A DNA stretch of 64,000 bases, taken from Rhodoferax sp. GW822-FHT02A01. Lineage in GTDB: Bacteria > Pseudomonadota > Gammaproteobacteria > Burkholderiales > Burkholderiaceae_C. The notes below the pieces were generated by a model. The model did not search any database, was not told the origin of the DNA, and saw only the letters and a list, made by a program, of their open reading frames with translations. Positions 35,988 through 45,628 of this stretch are shown one piece after another. The first letter of the stretch is position 1, and the number at the start of each line of letters is the position of its first letter. Where the stretch lies: contig NZ_CP152376.1 in the NCBI RefSeq assembly GCF_038784515.1, forward strand, positions 3,162,001 through 3,226,000. Reading direction: 5' to 3'. The position numbers and the translations under genes are program-made.

Positions 35988-37565
35988 ATCACCTGCCAGC
36001 TTGAAAACCGCCACGGTTTGCACCAGTTCCTGCGCCAGGTTGTTCAGGCTGCTGGCCGCAGCGGCCATTTCTTCCACCAGCGCCGCATTCTGCTGAGTAG
36101 CCTCGTCCATTTGGGAAATGGCCTGTCCGACCTGGGCCACCCCATTGGCTTGTTCGTTGCTGGCGGTGGTGATGGAGGCCATGATGTCGGACACCCGCTT
36201 GATGGCATCCACCACGGCGTTCATCGTGGCACCCGCGTTGTCCACGAGGGTGGAGCCCAGCTCCACCTTTTCCAGGCTGGTCTGGATCAGGTCCTTGATC
36301 TCCTTGGCGGCAGTGGCACTGCGGCCGGCCAGTGAACGCACTTCTGTGGCCACTACGGCAAAGCCGCGCCCCTGCTCACCGGCGCGCGCAGCTTCCACTG
36401 CAGCATTCAGAGCCAGGATATTGGTCTGAAAAGCAATGCTGTCGATGACGCTGATGATGGCTGATATCTGGTGCGATGAGGCGTTGATGCCACGCATGGT
36501 GGATACCACTTCGGCTACCACCTGGCCACCTTTCTCTGCCACCTGTGTAGCGTCCAGTGCCAGTTGGTTGGCTTCCCGCGCATGGTCGGCGTTCTGTCGC
36601 ACGGTGGCACCCAGCTGCTCCATCGACGAGGCTGTTTGCTCCAGTGCGGCTGCCTGTTGTTCGGTGCGTGCAGACAAGTCATTGTTGCCCTCAGCAATCT
36701 CCCGGCTGGCCACGGCAACGCCTTCCGAGCCGCTGCGCACCCGCGCCACGATGCCAGACAGGCTGCTTTGCATGTGGCCGAGCTGGGCCATCATGCTCTG
36801 GGTGTCTTTGGGCTTGACCTGGATGGGAGTGCACAAGTCCCCCTCAGCCACGCGCCTGGCCAGCAGCGTGGCTTGCGAAGGCTCGGCGCCCAGTGCGCTG
36901 AGCTGGTGGCGCACGATGATGCGGATGACAAAGAACAGTGCGATCTGCACCAGTGCCTGGCCCAGCCACAGCCACTGGTTGATGCGACGAATGCTCTCCT
37001 TGTCCGATTGAATGTCTGCAGTGACGCTGATGGCTCCCAGCACTGCACCTTCGTCCACACCGTGGCACTCCAGGCATTTGGAGCCCCGGAAGTTCTTCTT
37101 GGCGATGTAGGGAATGACGGCACGCAAGGTTTCATCGCCCTGGTTGCTGCTGATGCGGTAGACGGGTTTGCCATTGGCAAGCACGTCGCGGTCCAGGTCG
37201 TCAACCGGCTTCTGATTGGGCAAACCTTCCCCGAATTCGTCAATCACGCCTTTGCCACGAATGACCCGCAGTTCCTTGAGACCCTCGGACTCGCCCATCT
37301 TGCGGATGAACATCTCACGTACCTTGGGGTCGTCTATCACGTCGTGCTCGCCTACCTTGGCGGACATCAGGGTGGTGAGGGCATTGATGACGCCGTCCGC
37401 CACGGTGGCAATGCGTTCTTCGGCGGCGCGCAGGGAACGGTTTTCAATCTGGTTGGAAATCCATAGCTGGGTGGCCAGCAACATCAGCAACATGAACCCT
37501 TGAATAAGGATCTGGAGCTTCGATTGCAGACCCAGCTGCGACCATTGTTTGGCGAAAGTGTTCAT
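35964..37565 (-). CDS. Methyl-accepting chemotaxis protein with a haem-c motif in the sensor domain
   Basis: 533 residues from the ATG at 37565. One membrane helix spans about residues 17-37; the periplasmic sensor (about 40-195) resembles the DUF3365/Tll0287 type; a second helix spans about 197-217; then HAMP-like linker and signalling domain with the tip [20 protein letters not shown]. Within the sensor, C164-L-E-C167-H168 is a c-type haem attachment motif (CxxCH). Haem-binding chemoreceptors of this kind are known from Geobacter and sense redox state or gases. Covalent haem needs the periplasmic cytochrome c maturation machinery, which Comamonadaceae have (established for the group). Ligand unknown. 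Confidence 0.9.
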   Translation of the reverse strand: MNTFAKQWSQLGLQSKLQILIQGFMLLMLLATQLWISNQIENRSLRAAEERIATVADGVINALTTLMSAKVGEHDVIDDPKVREMFIRKMGESEGLKELRVIRGKGVIDEFGEGLPNQKPVDDLDRDVLANGKPVYRISSNQGDETLRAVIPYIAKKNFRGSKCLECHGVDEGAVLGAISVTADIQSDKESIRRINQWLWLGQALVQIALFFVIRIIVRHQLSALGAEPSQATLLARRVAEGDLCTPIQVKPKDTQSMMAQLGHMQSSLSGIVARVRSGSEGVAVASREIAEGNNDLSARTEQQAAALEQTASSMEQLGATVRQNADHAREANQLALDATQVAEKGGQVVAEVVSTMRGINASSHQISAIISVIDSIAFQTNILALNAAVEAARAGEQGRGFAVVATEVRSLAGRSATAAKEIKDLIQTSLEKVELGSTLVDNAGATMNAVVDAIKRVSDIMASITTASNEQANGVAQVGQAISQMDEATQQNAALVEEMAAAASSLNNLAQELVQTVAVFKLAGDSGRHAEQ

Positions 37566-37807
37566 GGCAACCCGGAGATAGTTGAAAGGCCCAACCCCCC
37601 AACGGCGCAAGAGCCGCCATCCCTGGGTAAGCTGGACGGATGGATGCTATGCGATTCGTCCACAGTGAGGAAACTAATCGGCCCACAATTGATTTGCATC
37701 AGTTTTGCTTGGAATGCCGTTGCCCGCAGTATCTGGCGCAATCTTTGCGACAATCCGATAACTCCGCCCCCGCCTGGGGCGCTTGCTTGTTTGGATTGGG
37801 TTTGCTC

Positions 37808-38707
37808 ATGTTGGGTTTTCTGCCGCCATTTGTGCGTGGCGCGCTGTCCTTTTTGGTGCTGGCGGTCAATACATTGTTTTGGTGCCTGCTGCTGTTCGCC
37901 CTGGCGCTGGTCAAGTTCTGCCTGCCGTTCGAAGGTGTCCTCAAGCGTCTGGACCCTCTGATCAATGCAACGGCCTCGGCCTGGACCAAATGCAACAGCC
38001 TGTGGATGCGTTTTGCCCACAGGACCGACTGGAGCGTGGAGGGCGTGCAGTCCTTGCGCTACAACGACTGGTACCTGGTGAACTGCAACCACCAGTCCTG
38101 GGTCGACATCTTTGTGCTGCAGGATGCGCTCAATGGTCGCATCCCGGTGTTGAAGTTCTTCCTCAAGGCCGAGCTGATCTACGTACCAGTCATCGGTCTG
38201 GCCTGGTGGGCACTGGACTTCCCCTTCATGAAGCGCCACTCCCGCGCCGCCCTGCGCAAGAACCCCGATTTGCGCAACGACGACCGCGATGCCGCCCGCA
38301 AGGCCTGTGCGAAGTTTGCCAAGGTGCCCACATCGGTCATGAACTTTGTGGAGGGCACGCGCTTTACCGCAGAAAAGCACCAGACCCAGGCCTCACCCTA
38401 CCAGCACCTGCTCAAGCCCAAAGCCGGTGCCATGGCGATGGCGCTCAATGCCATGGGTGCGCAGTTCCACTCTTTGGTAGATGCCACCATTGCCTACCCG
38501 GACGGCATTCCCAGCTTCTGGCAGTACCTGTGCGGCCAATCGCCGCGCGTCATGCTGCATGTGCAGCAGCTGGATATTCCACTGGAGTTCTGCACCGGTG
38601 ACTACGAGAACGACCGGGCCTTGCGCAAGTCGTTCCATCGCTGGCTGGACGATATCTGGAAGCAGAAGGATGCAACGCTGCAGGACATGCTGCAGCGTGC
38701 TGCTTAG
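37808..38707 (+). CDS. 1-acylglycerol-3-phosphate acyltransferase-like protein (PlsC family, YihG-like)
   Basis: About 299 residues from the ATG at 37808; the frame is open to 37640, and the start is uncertain because neither has a strong ribosome binding site. N-terminal hydrophobic helices precede the acyltransferase core with NCNHQSWVDIFVLQ (the catalytic H-x4-D) and the substrate-binding block NFVEGTRFT (FxEGTR). FPFMKRHSR lies between them. Enzymes of this group acylate lysophosphatidic acid in the inner membrane; the longer YihG type, with a large linker, fits best. It overlaps the convergent nitronate monooxygenase gene by 4 nt. Confidence 0.88.
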   Translation: MLGFLPPFVRGALSFLVLAVNTLFWCLLLFALALVKFCLPFEGVLKRLDPLINATASAWTKCNSLWMRFAHRTDWSVEGVQSLRYNDWYLVNCNHQSWVDIFVLQDALNGRIPVLKFFLKAELIYVPVIGLAWWALDFPFMKRHSRAALRKNPDLRNDDRDAARKACAKFAKVPTSVMNFVEGTRFTAEKHQTQASPYQHLLKPKAGAMAMALNAMGAQFHSLVDATIAYPDGIPSFWQYLCGQSPRVMLHVQQLDIPLEFCTGDYENDRALRKSFHRWLDDIWKQKDATLQDMLQRAA

Positions 38708-39969
38708 GCCTTGACCGCCTCTGGCATCTCAGGCAACGCAATCTTGTCGTCCACGCTGAACTGGTAGTCGCGGAAGATGTGCTCTGCCGTGAGCTCCATG
38801 TAGGTGCCGTCGGGCAGCCGGCGCGTGGTGTCCTTGAGTCGGTTGGTCGTGCTGCCGCAGGTCCAGCAGTTGTAGTTGCGCATGTGGGTGCACAGGCAAG
38901 TCTTGTCCATCACCGAGATGTTCTTGCCATCCGGATGTTGGGCGATCTGCTCGTTGTAGGCCACGATGTAGGAGCAGCTGCCATTCCCGTCCAGAAGATA
39001 GCCGTAGGCCTCGCAATTGGGACGAATGCCCGAACCGATGGCTGGCGTGTTCTTGAGCATGCGCATCGGGTAGCCGGTAGGCGAGATGGTGTTGACGATG
39101 ATGTCTTCTTCGCTGGCGCGGAAGTACTCCTGCTTGACCTTGGATGGAAGGCCGCATTCCTTGGCGACGGTGAAGCGCGTGGCAACTTGCACGGCCGAAG
39201 CGCCCATTTCCAGGAAGCGGACAGCATCGCTGCCGGTGAAGATGCCGCCGGCGGCCACCAGTGGGATATCCAGTTTTTCCGAATCCAGATACTGCTTGAT
39301 TTCCACCAGGATGGTGCCCAGATCGTATTGGGCCCAGTCCATGCCAAACCCCAGGTGCCCGCCGGCAAGCGGCCCCTCGATGATGATGAAGTCCGGAAGG
39401 CGGTTCAGGCGTGAAGTCTTGCGCAGGAAAAGCTGCAGCGCGCGCACCGAAGACACGATGATGCCCAGCTTGGCTTCGCGAAAGCGTGGATGGTCGGCCA
39501 TCAGTGCAAAGGAACCCAGATGCAGGCCGGCGCTCAGGGTAATGCCGTCAATGCCAGCGTCCAGGGCGGAGTTCAGCCGCACTTGCAGCGTCTCCTTGGG
39601 GCCGTTCATGGTCAGCTTTTCCATGCAGTTGATGAAAATCATCCCGGGGCCTTCTTTGGCCTGCATGGTCTTGCCCACGTGCAAGCGGGTGGCCTCGGCC
39701 AGGCGGCCCAGGTCGAACTGCACCACGCTCTTGTCGGAGTTGTCGATGTTGTGTTTGAAGAGCTTGGTCTTCTCTTTGACGAAAGAAGTGTCAAAGCGCC
39801 GGTCCGACACGTCCTGCACCATGGCGTCGGAGATATGGCCTATGCCTCCCAGCCGCGCGGCTTCCAAGGCCAGCTCAGCAGTGGAAATGTCCACCCCCAT
39901 GCCGCCAATCATGATTGGCACCAATTCCTTGTTGCCAAAACGCAGCCGAAAATCATCAAGTCGTTTCAT
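38704..39969 (-). CDS. Nitronate monooxygenase (2-nitropropane dioxygenase-like), long form
   Basis: 421 residues. The flavin-dependent TIM-barrel shows PIMIGGMGVDIST at the N-terminus, the glycine-rich FMN loop VAAGGIFTGSDAVRFLEMGASAVQ and ATRFTVAKEC. The usual catalytic histidine region is EGPLAGGHLGFG. These enzymes oxidise nitroalkane anions or serve as enoyl reductases in lipid routes. It is 60-100 residues longer than common forms and has a C-terminal cysteine cluster, C358-x-C360, C368-x2-C371, suggestive of a bound metal. The ATG at 39969 with GGGA upstream is preferred to 39990. It overlaps the convergent acyltransferase gene. Confidence 0.85.
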   Translation of the reverse strand: MKRLDDFRLRFGNKELVPIMIGGMGVDISTAELALEAARLGGIGHISDAMVQDVSDRRFDTSFVKEKTKLFKHNIDNSDKSVVQFDLGRLAEATRLHVGKTMQAKEGPGMIFINCMEKLTMNGPKETLQVRLNSALDAGIDGITLSAGLHLGSFALMADHPRFREAKLGIIVSSVRALQLFLRKTSRLNRLPDFIIIEGPLAGGHLGFGMDWAQYDLGTILVEIKQYLDSEKLDIPLVAAGGIFTGSDAVRFLEMGASAVQVATRFTVAKECGLPSKVKQEYFRASEEDIIVNTISPTGYPMRMLKNTPAIGSGIRPNCEAYGYLLDGNGSCSYIVAYNEQIAQHPDGKNISVMDKTCLCTHMRNYNCWTCGSTTNRLKDTTRRLPDGTYMELTAEHIFRDYQFSVDDKIALPEMPEAVKA

Positions 39970-40181
39970 TGCCATCCCGTTCGGGGTCATTTAGTACTGT
40001 TCAAAGGTGCATTTGCCGCATGGCGGCAGCCCTTGATTATCTTCCAGCGCGCGCAGCATCTTTGTGCGCCGCGTCAAGAATTCATTCTATGGCCGCGGTT
40101 TCAACCCTTTGATCATCATGCTTTCTCGTGCGCGCGCTGGTACAGTCTGGCCTTTTCACAGGACGTGCAGACCGCGAATCC

Positions 40182-40739
40182 ATGAGCAAGGCCTTTACCA
40201 AAGAGTCCGATGATGCGGACGATGACGAACTGCAATTGCCTTCCTTTCCGGTGGGGGGCAAGAACTACATCACGCCGCAGGGGTATTCAGTTTTGCGCGC
40301 GGAACTGCTGGATCTGATCGACAACGAGCGCCCCAAAGTCGTTGAAGTGGTGCATTGGGCGGCCAGTAACGGCGACCGCTCGGAAAACGGAGACTACCTG
40401 TACGGCAAGAAACGCCTGAGGGAAATAGACCGGCGCATCCGCTTTCTGACCAAGCGGCTGGAAATTGCCGAGGTGACAGACCCCACGGTGCACCACGGGA
40501 ACGAGCAGATATTCTTTGGTGCAACTGTGACCTACGTGGACGAGACAGGCCAGGAGCGTACGGTGCGCATCATCGGAATCGATGAGGCGGACAGCTCCAA
40601 GGGCGAGGTCAGCTGGATCTCACCTATTGCGCGTACCTTGCTCAAGGCGCGCATCGGGGATGAACTCAAGCTGGTCATGCCGGACCGTGTGGGCGATATC
40701 GAGGTCATCGCGGTCGAATACCCTGCGCCAGCCAGGTAA
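40182..40739 (+). CDS. greB: Transcription elongation factor GreB
   Basis: 185 residues from ATG 40182; an upstream frame to 40128 lacks support. GreB stimulates RNA cleavage by backtracked RNA polymerase. The coiled-coil tip is ASNGDRSENGDYLYGKKRLREID, with the acidic pair conserved in Gre factors (D-x-SENGDY). The C-terminal FKBP-like domain includes VTYVDETGQERTVRIIG and SWISPIARTLLKARIGDEL. An acidic N-terminal tail (DDADDDELQ) is typical of the GreB of Burkholderiales. It is convergent with spoT, 13 nt apart, which is the usual arrangement in this group. Confidence 0.95.
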   Translation: MSKAFTKESDDADDDELQLPSFPVGGKNYITPQGYSVLRAELLDLIDNERPKVVEVVHWAASNGDRSENGDYLYGKKRLREIDRRIRFLTKRLEIAEVTDPTVHHGNEQIFFGATVTYVDETGQERTVRIIGIDEADSSKGEVSWISPIARTLLKARIGDELKLVMPDRVGDIEVIAVEYPAPAR

Positions 40740-40752
40740 TGACAGTGCGCGC

Positions 40753-42999
40753 CTAGCTTGGCTCCGCGTTGCCGGCAGCACCGCTGCGCTCCGCCTTGAG
40801 CACGCTGGGGGTATGGCGCAAATTGCGCAGTGCCACTTCCAGGTGGGCGGTGTCGCGAACGGATACCAGGAAGCGCAACTGCCTGGCCTCCTGGCCGCCT
40901 TCCTGTCCCATGTCGATATCGATGATGTCCGCCTCGGCCGCAGCCAGCGCGGTTGCCATCTTGGCCAGCATGCCTTTGCTGTTGCTGCCGGTGACGGTGA
41001 TGCTGGTCTTGAAGGAGCGCACCGGTTCCTCCGACCATTCCACACCAATGAAACGCTCCGCGTCCTTGTGGCGCAGCCTGCGCGCCACCTGGCAATCTTG
41101 TGTGTGTACCACCAGCCCCTCGCCGCGTCCCAGGTAGCCCACGATCTTGTCGCCCGGAATGGGCATGCAACACTTGGCAAACTGAACCGAGGCGCTCTCG
41201 CTGCCGTCCAGAACGATGCCGGACGCGGCACCCGATTCGTGCGCGGTAAAGCGCTCGCGCGTCAGCAGCAGGGCATCGGGCTTGTGCCCCGCTTCTGTCA
41301 GCAGGTGCACCAGGCGCTTGGCCACGATATTGGCAATGCGTTTGCCCAGACCGATGTCGGTCAACAGTTCGTTGCGTGTCTTGTTGCCGGTAAAGCGCAG
41401 CAGTTTGTCCCAGATCGCTGCAAAGTCGGCCTGATCTCCGGTGAAGGTGTCAAACCCCTCGGCGCGCAGAGCCTGTTGCAACAAGCGCTCTCCCAGGCTC
41501 TCCGACTCGGTCTGCTCCATGGTCTTGAGGTGGTGGCGTATCTTGGAGCGTGCCCGTCCGGTGCGCACAAAGTCTAGCCAGTTCGGGTTGGGCGCGGATA
41601 TCTGTGCGGTGACCACCTCCACCACATCCCCGTTTTTCAGCTCGGTACGCAGCGGGACCTGTTCGCCGTTGATGCGGGCTGCCACCGTGCGGTCCCCCAC
41701 GTTGCTGTGGATGGCATAGGCAAAGTCGACCACGGTGGCGCCGCGCGGCAGCGCCAGAATCTGCGACTTCGGGGTAAACACGTACACAGCGTCGGGGAAC
41801 AGATCCACCTTGACGTGGTCCCAGAATTCGGCGGCGTCACGGGTTTCGTCCTGGATGTCGAGCAGGCTTTGCAGCCACTGGCTTCCCAGCCGGTCACTCG
41901 ACGCATCGGGGTGGCTGGCCTTGTACAGCCAATGCGCTGCCACGCCGGACTCGGCCACGATGTGCATGGCCTCGGTACGCATCTGGAACTCGACGTTGAT
42001 GCCCGCCGGGCCCACCAGGGTCGTGTGCAGCGATTGGTAGCCGTTGAGCTTGGCAATGGCGATGTGGTCCTTGAAGCGGCCAGGAACCGGCTTGTAGAGC
42101 TGGTGCAGCAGTCCCAGTGCCTTGTAACAGTCGATCACCGTGGGCACCAGGATGCGCAGACCGTAGATGTCGGTCACCTGGGCAAAGCTCAGGTGCTTGT
42201 TCTGCATCTTCTTGTAGATGGAGAAGAGGGATTTTTCACGCCCGGCGATGCGCACCGGCATGTTCGCTCCGGCAAACACGGCCTCTACGTCCTTTTGCAC
42301 TTTCTGGATCAGGTCGCGCCTGCGGCTGCGGGCCTTGGTGACGGCCTTGGTGAGAATCGCATAGCGCCAGGGCCTCAGGTGCTTGAAGGACAGGTCCTGC
42401 AGCTCCCGGTAGGTGTTGTTCAGCCCCAGGCGGTGGGCAATCGGCGCGTAAATGTCCAGTGTTTCGGAGGCAATGCGTCCCCATTTGGAGCGCGGGCTGT
42501 CCGACAGCGTGCGCATGTTGTGGGAGCGGTCAGCCAGCTTGATCAGGATGACGCGCACGTCGCGCGCCATGGCCAGCAGCATCTTGCGGAAAGACTCAGC
42601 TTGGTTTTCCTCGCGCGTATTGAATTGCAGCTTGTCCAGCTTGGTCAGGCCATCCACCAGCTCGGCCACAGGGGAACCAAAGCGTTCGATCAGTTCAATC
42701 TTGGTGACGCCGCAATCTTCCAGCGCGTCATGCAGCAGGGCGGCCATCAGGGCCTGGGCATCCAGCTTCCACTCCGCGCATTGCGCCGCCACGGCAATCG
42801 GGTGGGTGATGTAGGGCTCGCCGCTGTTGCGCAGCTGGCCCAGGTGAGCCTGGTCAGCGAAACGGTAGGCCGCGCGCACCTGTTCCACGTCGCTGGCAGA
42901 CAGATAGTCCAGCTTGGCGGTCAGGCCGGCGAAGCTGGCAGAAGCCGCATTGGCGACTGCCGCGTTGACCGGTATTGGAGTGGTGGTGGCGGTGCCCAT
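40753..42999 (-). CDS. spoT: Bifunctional (p)ppGpp synthase/hydrolase (SpoT/Rsh)
   Basis: 748 residues. The order is HD hydrolase (YITHPIAVAAQCAEWKLD with HD in LLHDALED, about residues 60-170), the synthetase domain (VAGREKSLFSIYKKMQNK, DIYGLRI and NGYQSLHTTL), a TGS domain (VFTPKSQILALPRGATVVDF) and a C-terminal ACT domain (FKTSITVTGSNSKGMLAK). The hydrolase HD pair is intact, so this is a true bifunctional enzyme rather than a RelA. It controls the stringent response. It is followed by no gene on its strand and preceded by rpoZ and gmk, the standard operon order in Burkholderiales. Confidence 0.97.
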   Translation of the reverse strand: MGTATTTPIPVNAAVANAASASFAGLTAKLDYLSASDVEQVRAAYRFADQAHLGQLRNSGEPYITHPIAVAAQCAEWKLDAQALMAALLHDALEDCGVTKIELIERFGSPVAELVDGLTKLDKLQFNTREENQAESFRKMLLAMARDVRVILIKLADRSHNMRTLSDSPRSKWGRIASETLDIYAPIAHRLGLNNTYRELQDLSFKHLRPWRYAILTKAVTKARSRRRDLIQKVQKDVEAVFAGANMPVRIAGREKSLFSIYKKMQNKHLSFAQVTDIYGLRILVPTVIDCYKALGLLHQLYKPVPGRFKDHIAIAKLNGYQSLHTTLVGPAGINVEFQMRTEAMHIVAESGVAAHWLYKASHPDASSDRLGSQWLQSLLDIQDETRDAAEFWDHVKVDLFPDAVYVFTPKSQILALPRGATVVDFAYAIHSNVGDRTVAARINGEQVPLRTELKNGDVVEVVTAQISAPNPNWLDFVRTGRARSKIRHHLKTMEQTESESLGERLLQQALRAEGFDTFTGDQADFAAIWDKLLRFTGNKTRNELLTDIGLGKRIANIVAKRLVHLLTEAGHKPDALLLTRERFTAHESGAASGIVLDGSESASVQFAKCCMPIPGDKIVGYLGRGEGLVVHTQDCQVARRLRHKDAERFIGVEWSEEPVRSFKTSITVTGSNSKGMLAKMATALAAAEADIIDIDMGQEGGQEARQLRFLVSVRDTAHLEVALRNLRHTPSVLKAERSGAAGNAEPS

Positions 43000-43056
43000 G
43001 CTCTAAATGTAGCGCAGGGTCAATAAAAGTGTGAAGTACAGGTCTACGGGCGAAAA

Positions 43057-43079
43057 AAAACACCGCAAGCGGTGTTTTT
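43057..43079. terminator. Terminator-like hairpin between rpoZ and spoT
   Basis: AAAACACCG and CGGTGTTTT pair around CAAG, with a T-run on the plus strand and an A-run on the left, so it can act in both directions. It lies between the rpoZ stop (43100) and the spoT start (42999), so it may partly end the gmk-rpoZ message before spoT. Confidence 0.65.
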
Positions 43080-43099
43080 CCTCGGTGCCGAGGCTGGAA

Positions 43100-43303
43100 T
43101 CAGAGAGGCACTTTCTTGAGCATCTCGATGCCGATCTTGCCAGCGGCGATTTCGCGCAAGGCAGTCACGCCAGGCTTGTTCTTGCTCTCGATCTTGGCCG
43201 TGTGGCCTTGGCTGAGCATGCGGGCGCGGTAGGTGGCTGCCAACACGAGCTGAAAGCGATTGGGGATCTTTTCCAGGCAATCTTCGACGGTAATACGGGC
43301 CAT
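43100..43303 (-). CDS. rpoZ: RNA polymerase omega subunit
   Basis: 67 residues, the size of betaproteobacterial omega. The sequence [20 protein letters not shown] and [17 protein letters not shown] contains the conserved core of RpoZ, which supports assembly of the beta' subunit and takes part in ppGpp binding. It lies between gmk (15 nt upstream) and spoT, as in most Burkholderiales. Confidence 0.97.
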   Translation of the reverse strand: MARITVEDCLEKIPNRFQLVLAATYRARMLSQGHTAKIESKNKPGVTALREIAAGKIGIEMLKKVPL

Positions 43304-43318
43304 GATTTCTCCAAAAGA

Positions 43319-43939
43319 CTACGGAATTTGCAACGCTTTGAATGTTTCGGCCCGGGCACGACGCTGTGCCGAAAACTTGAGCCGTTGCGAGTGGACTATG
43401 GCTTTCAGATCGAAGAGCGCACGGTCAAACAGCTCGTTGATTATAACGAAGTCGAATTTATCCACCTGGGCGACCTCGGCCTGGGCGTTTTTCATGCGCA
43501 GTTCGATCACTTCGGGTGCGTCTTCGCCACGGCGTTCTAGCCGTGAGCGCAGTTCTTCCCAACTGGGCGGCAGGATGAAGATGCATACCGCATTGGAGAA
43601 GATTTTTTTTATCTGCAGCGCGCCTTGAAAGTCGATTTCCAGAATCACATCAGCGCCTTGGGACATGCGCTCTTCAATTGCCTTTTTGGAGGTTCCGTAG
43701 CGTTGACTGTGCACATGGGCCCACTCTACGAATGCATCTGCCGCCACCATGGCGTCAAACTCGCTGTTGGACACAAAGAAGTACTCGCGGCCATGCTTTT
43801 CCTGGCCGCGCGGCGGGCGCGTGGTGTGGGACACTGACGGTTGCACATGCGAATCCAGTTCCAGCAACGCCTTGACCAGACTGGACTTGCCAGCCCCGCT
43901 GGGAGCCGCGACGACAAAGAGGTTTCCTGGGTAGTCCAT
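43319..43939 (-). CDS. gmk: Guanylate kinase
   Basis: 206 residues from ATG 43939; the frame extends to 43993 but the [18 protein letters not shown] start fits the family. It phosphorylates GMP to GDP with ATP. Walker A is [10 protein letters not shown]; the GMP-binding part is [35 protein letters not shown] follows. A normal-length, apparently intact enzyme. It heads the gmk-rpoZ-spoT group. In related genomes yicC lies directly upstream, whereas here about 4 kb of other genes intervene. Confidence 0.97.
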   Translation of the reverse strand: MDYPGNLFVVAAPSGAGKSSLVKALLELDSHVQPSVSHTTRPPRGQEKHGREYFFVSNSEFDAMVAADAFVEWAHVHSQRYGTSKKAIEERMSQGADVILEIDFQGALQIKKIFSNAVCIFILPPSWEELRSRLERRGEDAPEVIELRMKNAQAEVAQVDKFDFVIINELFDRALFDLKAIVHSQRLKFSAQRRARAETFKALQIP

Positions 43940-44021
43940 GGTTGGGCGTGTGAATTGGCAAAAAAGTCTGCCTATTCTATGTTCTGCACCCAAGGCGCGG
44001 GATTAGCCCTCCAATACCGCT

Positions 44022-44792
44022 TCAGTGACCGCTCAGTCCTGCAATCCGTTGGTGCTGGCGGCTTTGCGTCCGGTCCAGCACGGAGCGCACGTTGAACATA
44101 TAGCCGCCGCCACGCACGGTCTTGATCATGTTCTGGCCGTCGGGCATGCAGGCAAGCTTTTGGCGCAGGCGCGAAACAAGCAAATCAATGCTGCGGCCAA
44201 TCGTGTCGGTGGACCCTTCACGCGCCAGCTTCAACAGCTGAGCGCGCTGGAAAAGCTGCTGTGGATTGTGGAGAAAGGTGCACATGAGGCGGAATTCCGC
44301 CTCGGACAGCGCCACAACCAATCCCTCCGGCGAATACAGGCAGCGGTTGTCGCAATGCAGCTCCCAACCGTCAAAGCAGATGACGCTGTTGCCAACAGAG
44401 GCGGCAGGTGTCTCCTTGGCAACGAAACTGCGGCGCAGTACGGACTGGATGCGTGACACCAGTTCGCGGGGTTCGAACGGCTTTCCCATGTAGTCATCTG
44501 CGCCGCTTTCCAGTCCCAGAATGCGGTCATATGCGCTGCTGCGCGCGGTGAGCATGATGATGGGGATGCGGGAATGTCGCCGCATGTCGCGGACCAGGGA
44601 CATGCCGTCGGCGCCGGGCAGCATGGCGTCCAGCACTATCAGGTCGATGGCATGCGCGCCCAACTGCCGGAACATTTCCACGCCGTCATTTGCCACATGG
44701 GCTGTGTAGCCATAGCGAACCAGAAAATCGGCCAGCAAGGCGGTGATTTCAGTGTCGTCATCGACAATCAATATCTGTCTACGTGCGTGCAT
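44022..44792 (-). CDS. OmpR/PhoB-family response regulator, orphan
   Basis: 256 residues. The receiver domain (about 6-120) has the acidic pair DDD, the phospho-acceptor aspartate in LIVLDAMLPGADG, the threonine in IIMLTARS and the lysine in DYMGKPFEPREL. The winged-helix output domain (about 140-235) has SEAEFRLMCTFLHNP and RSIDLLVSRLRQKL...IKTVRGGGYMF. No sensor kinase gene is beside it, so its signal is unknown. It sits in the accessory block between gmk and yicC. Confidence 0.92.
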   Translation of the reverse strand: MHARRQILIVDDDTEITALLADFLVRYGYTAHVANDGVEMFRQLGAHAIDLIVLDAMLPGADGMSLVRDMRRHSRIPIIMLTARSSAYDRILGLESGADDYMGKPFEPRELVSRIQSVLRRSFVAKETPAASVGNSVICFDGWELHCDNRCLYSPEGLVVALSEAEFRLMCTFLHNPQQLFQRAQLLKLAREGSTDTIGRSIDLLVSRLRQKLACMPDGQNMIKTVRGGGYMFNVRSVLDRTQSRQHQRIAGLSGH

Positions 44793-44988
44793 TGGCTGCG
44801 GGAATCTGTCGGTTTTGAAGGCGCCATTAGAAGATGGATTGCGCCTGATTCACGCATTCACATTGCTGGCGCGCTCTGTCTTTACCATCGCTTTGCACAC
44901 AGGTTTCTTTTGGGATGCATTGATACAAAGTGGTGACAAATTTCCCGAGCCTGCGCGCAAGCATGCATTGACAAACCGTCTGCACAGG

Positions 44989-45609
44989 TCAGTTCATGAC
45001 CGTGCGCATGGGCACTGGGCCACCCAGCAGCTTGGCCTTGAGGGCGGGGTCGGTCGGTTTGTCGCCCAACCATATATTGAGCAGGGCGTTGTAGAACGCA
45101 ATATCGGGTACGGGGTCCGTCAATCGCCTCCTGTTCAGCTCAATGACTGTGCCGGTTCCAGGGACCCAGTCCAGCGTCAGCGTGTCGCCCTTGCGCAAAC
45201 CCTGGGGCTGGGCGCTGATGGTCTTGGCTAGTTGCAGCATGCGTGCTGCAATTTCTGCGGGCGTGGTGTTGCCTTCGCCGGATATGGAGCGTAGGACTCT
45301 CTCTTCAAAATCGCCGCCGCTGACATCGCGCAACAATGCGATGAACAGACGCCGTGGGCCGTTGGAAGCCAGCACGTCTTCCACGGTACTTCGGTGATCC
45401 AGCAGATACAGGCCCATGGCATAGACCTTGAAAAACAGGTGGAAGCTGATACCCGCTCCGTTGAGCCGAAGGTGCTTTCCGGCAACCTGTGCCGTTTCGT
45501 TCAGTATGGCAGTATCCGGGTCGGTATCGGCCATGGCGGATGTGCAAGTGGCATTGCATGCCAACACAAGGGCCAGGATGCGCAAAGGTGGGGTGAGCAG
45601 GGTGTGCAT
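44989..45609 (-). CDS. Exported chalcone-isomerase-like protein
   Basis: 206 residues with an N-terminal signal peptide (LTPPLRILALVLACNATCTSAMA). The mature part matches the bacterial chalcone-isomerase-like family: NETAQVAGKHLRLNGAGISF, FKVYAMGLYL, then ISAQPQGLRKGDTLTLDWVPG and FYNALLNIWLGDKPTDPALK. The fold is that of plant chalcone isomerase, but bacterial members are not thought to process flavonoids; their role is unknown. Periplasmic location is likely. It is transcribed with flgH and a lipoprotein gene on the same strand. Confidence 0.85.
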   Translation of the reverse strand: MHTLLTPPLRILALVLACNATCTSAMADTDPDTAILNETAQVAGKHLRLNGAGISFHLFFKVYAMGLYLLDHRSTVEDVLASNGPRRLFIALLRDVSGGDFEERVLRSISGEGNTTPAEIAARMLQLAKTISAQPQGLRKGDTLTLDWVPGTGTVIELNRRRLTDPVPDIAFYNALLNIWLGDKPTDPALKAKLLGGPVPMRTVMN

Positions 45610-45628
45610 CATGGTAGCAGCCCACCTT

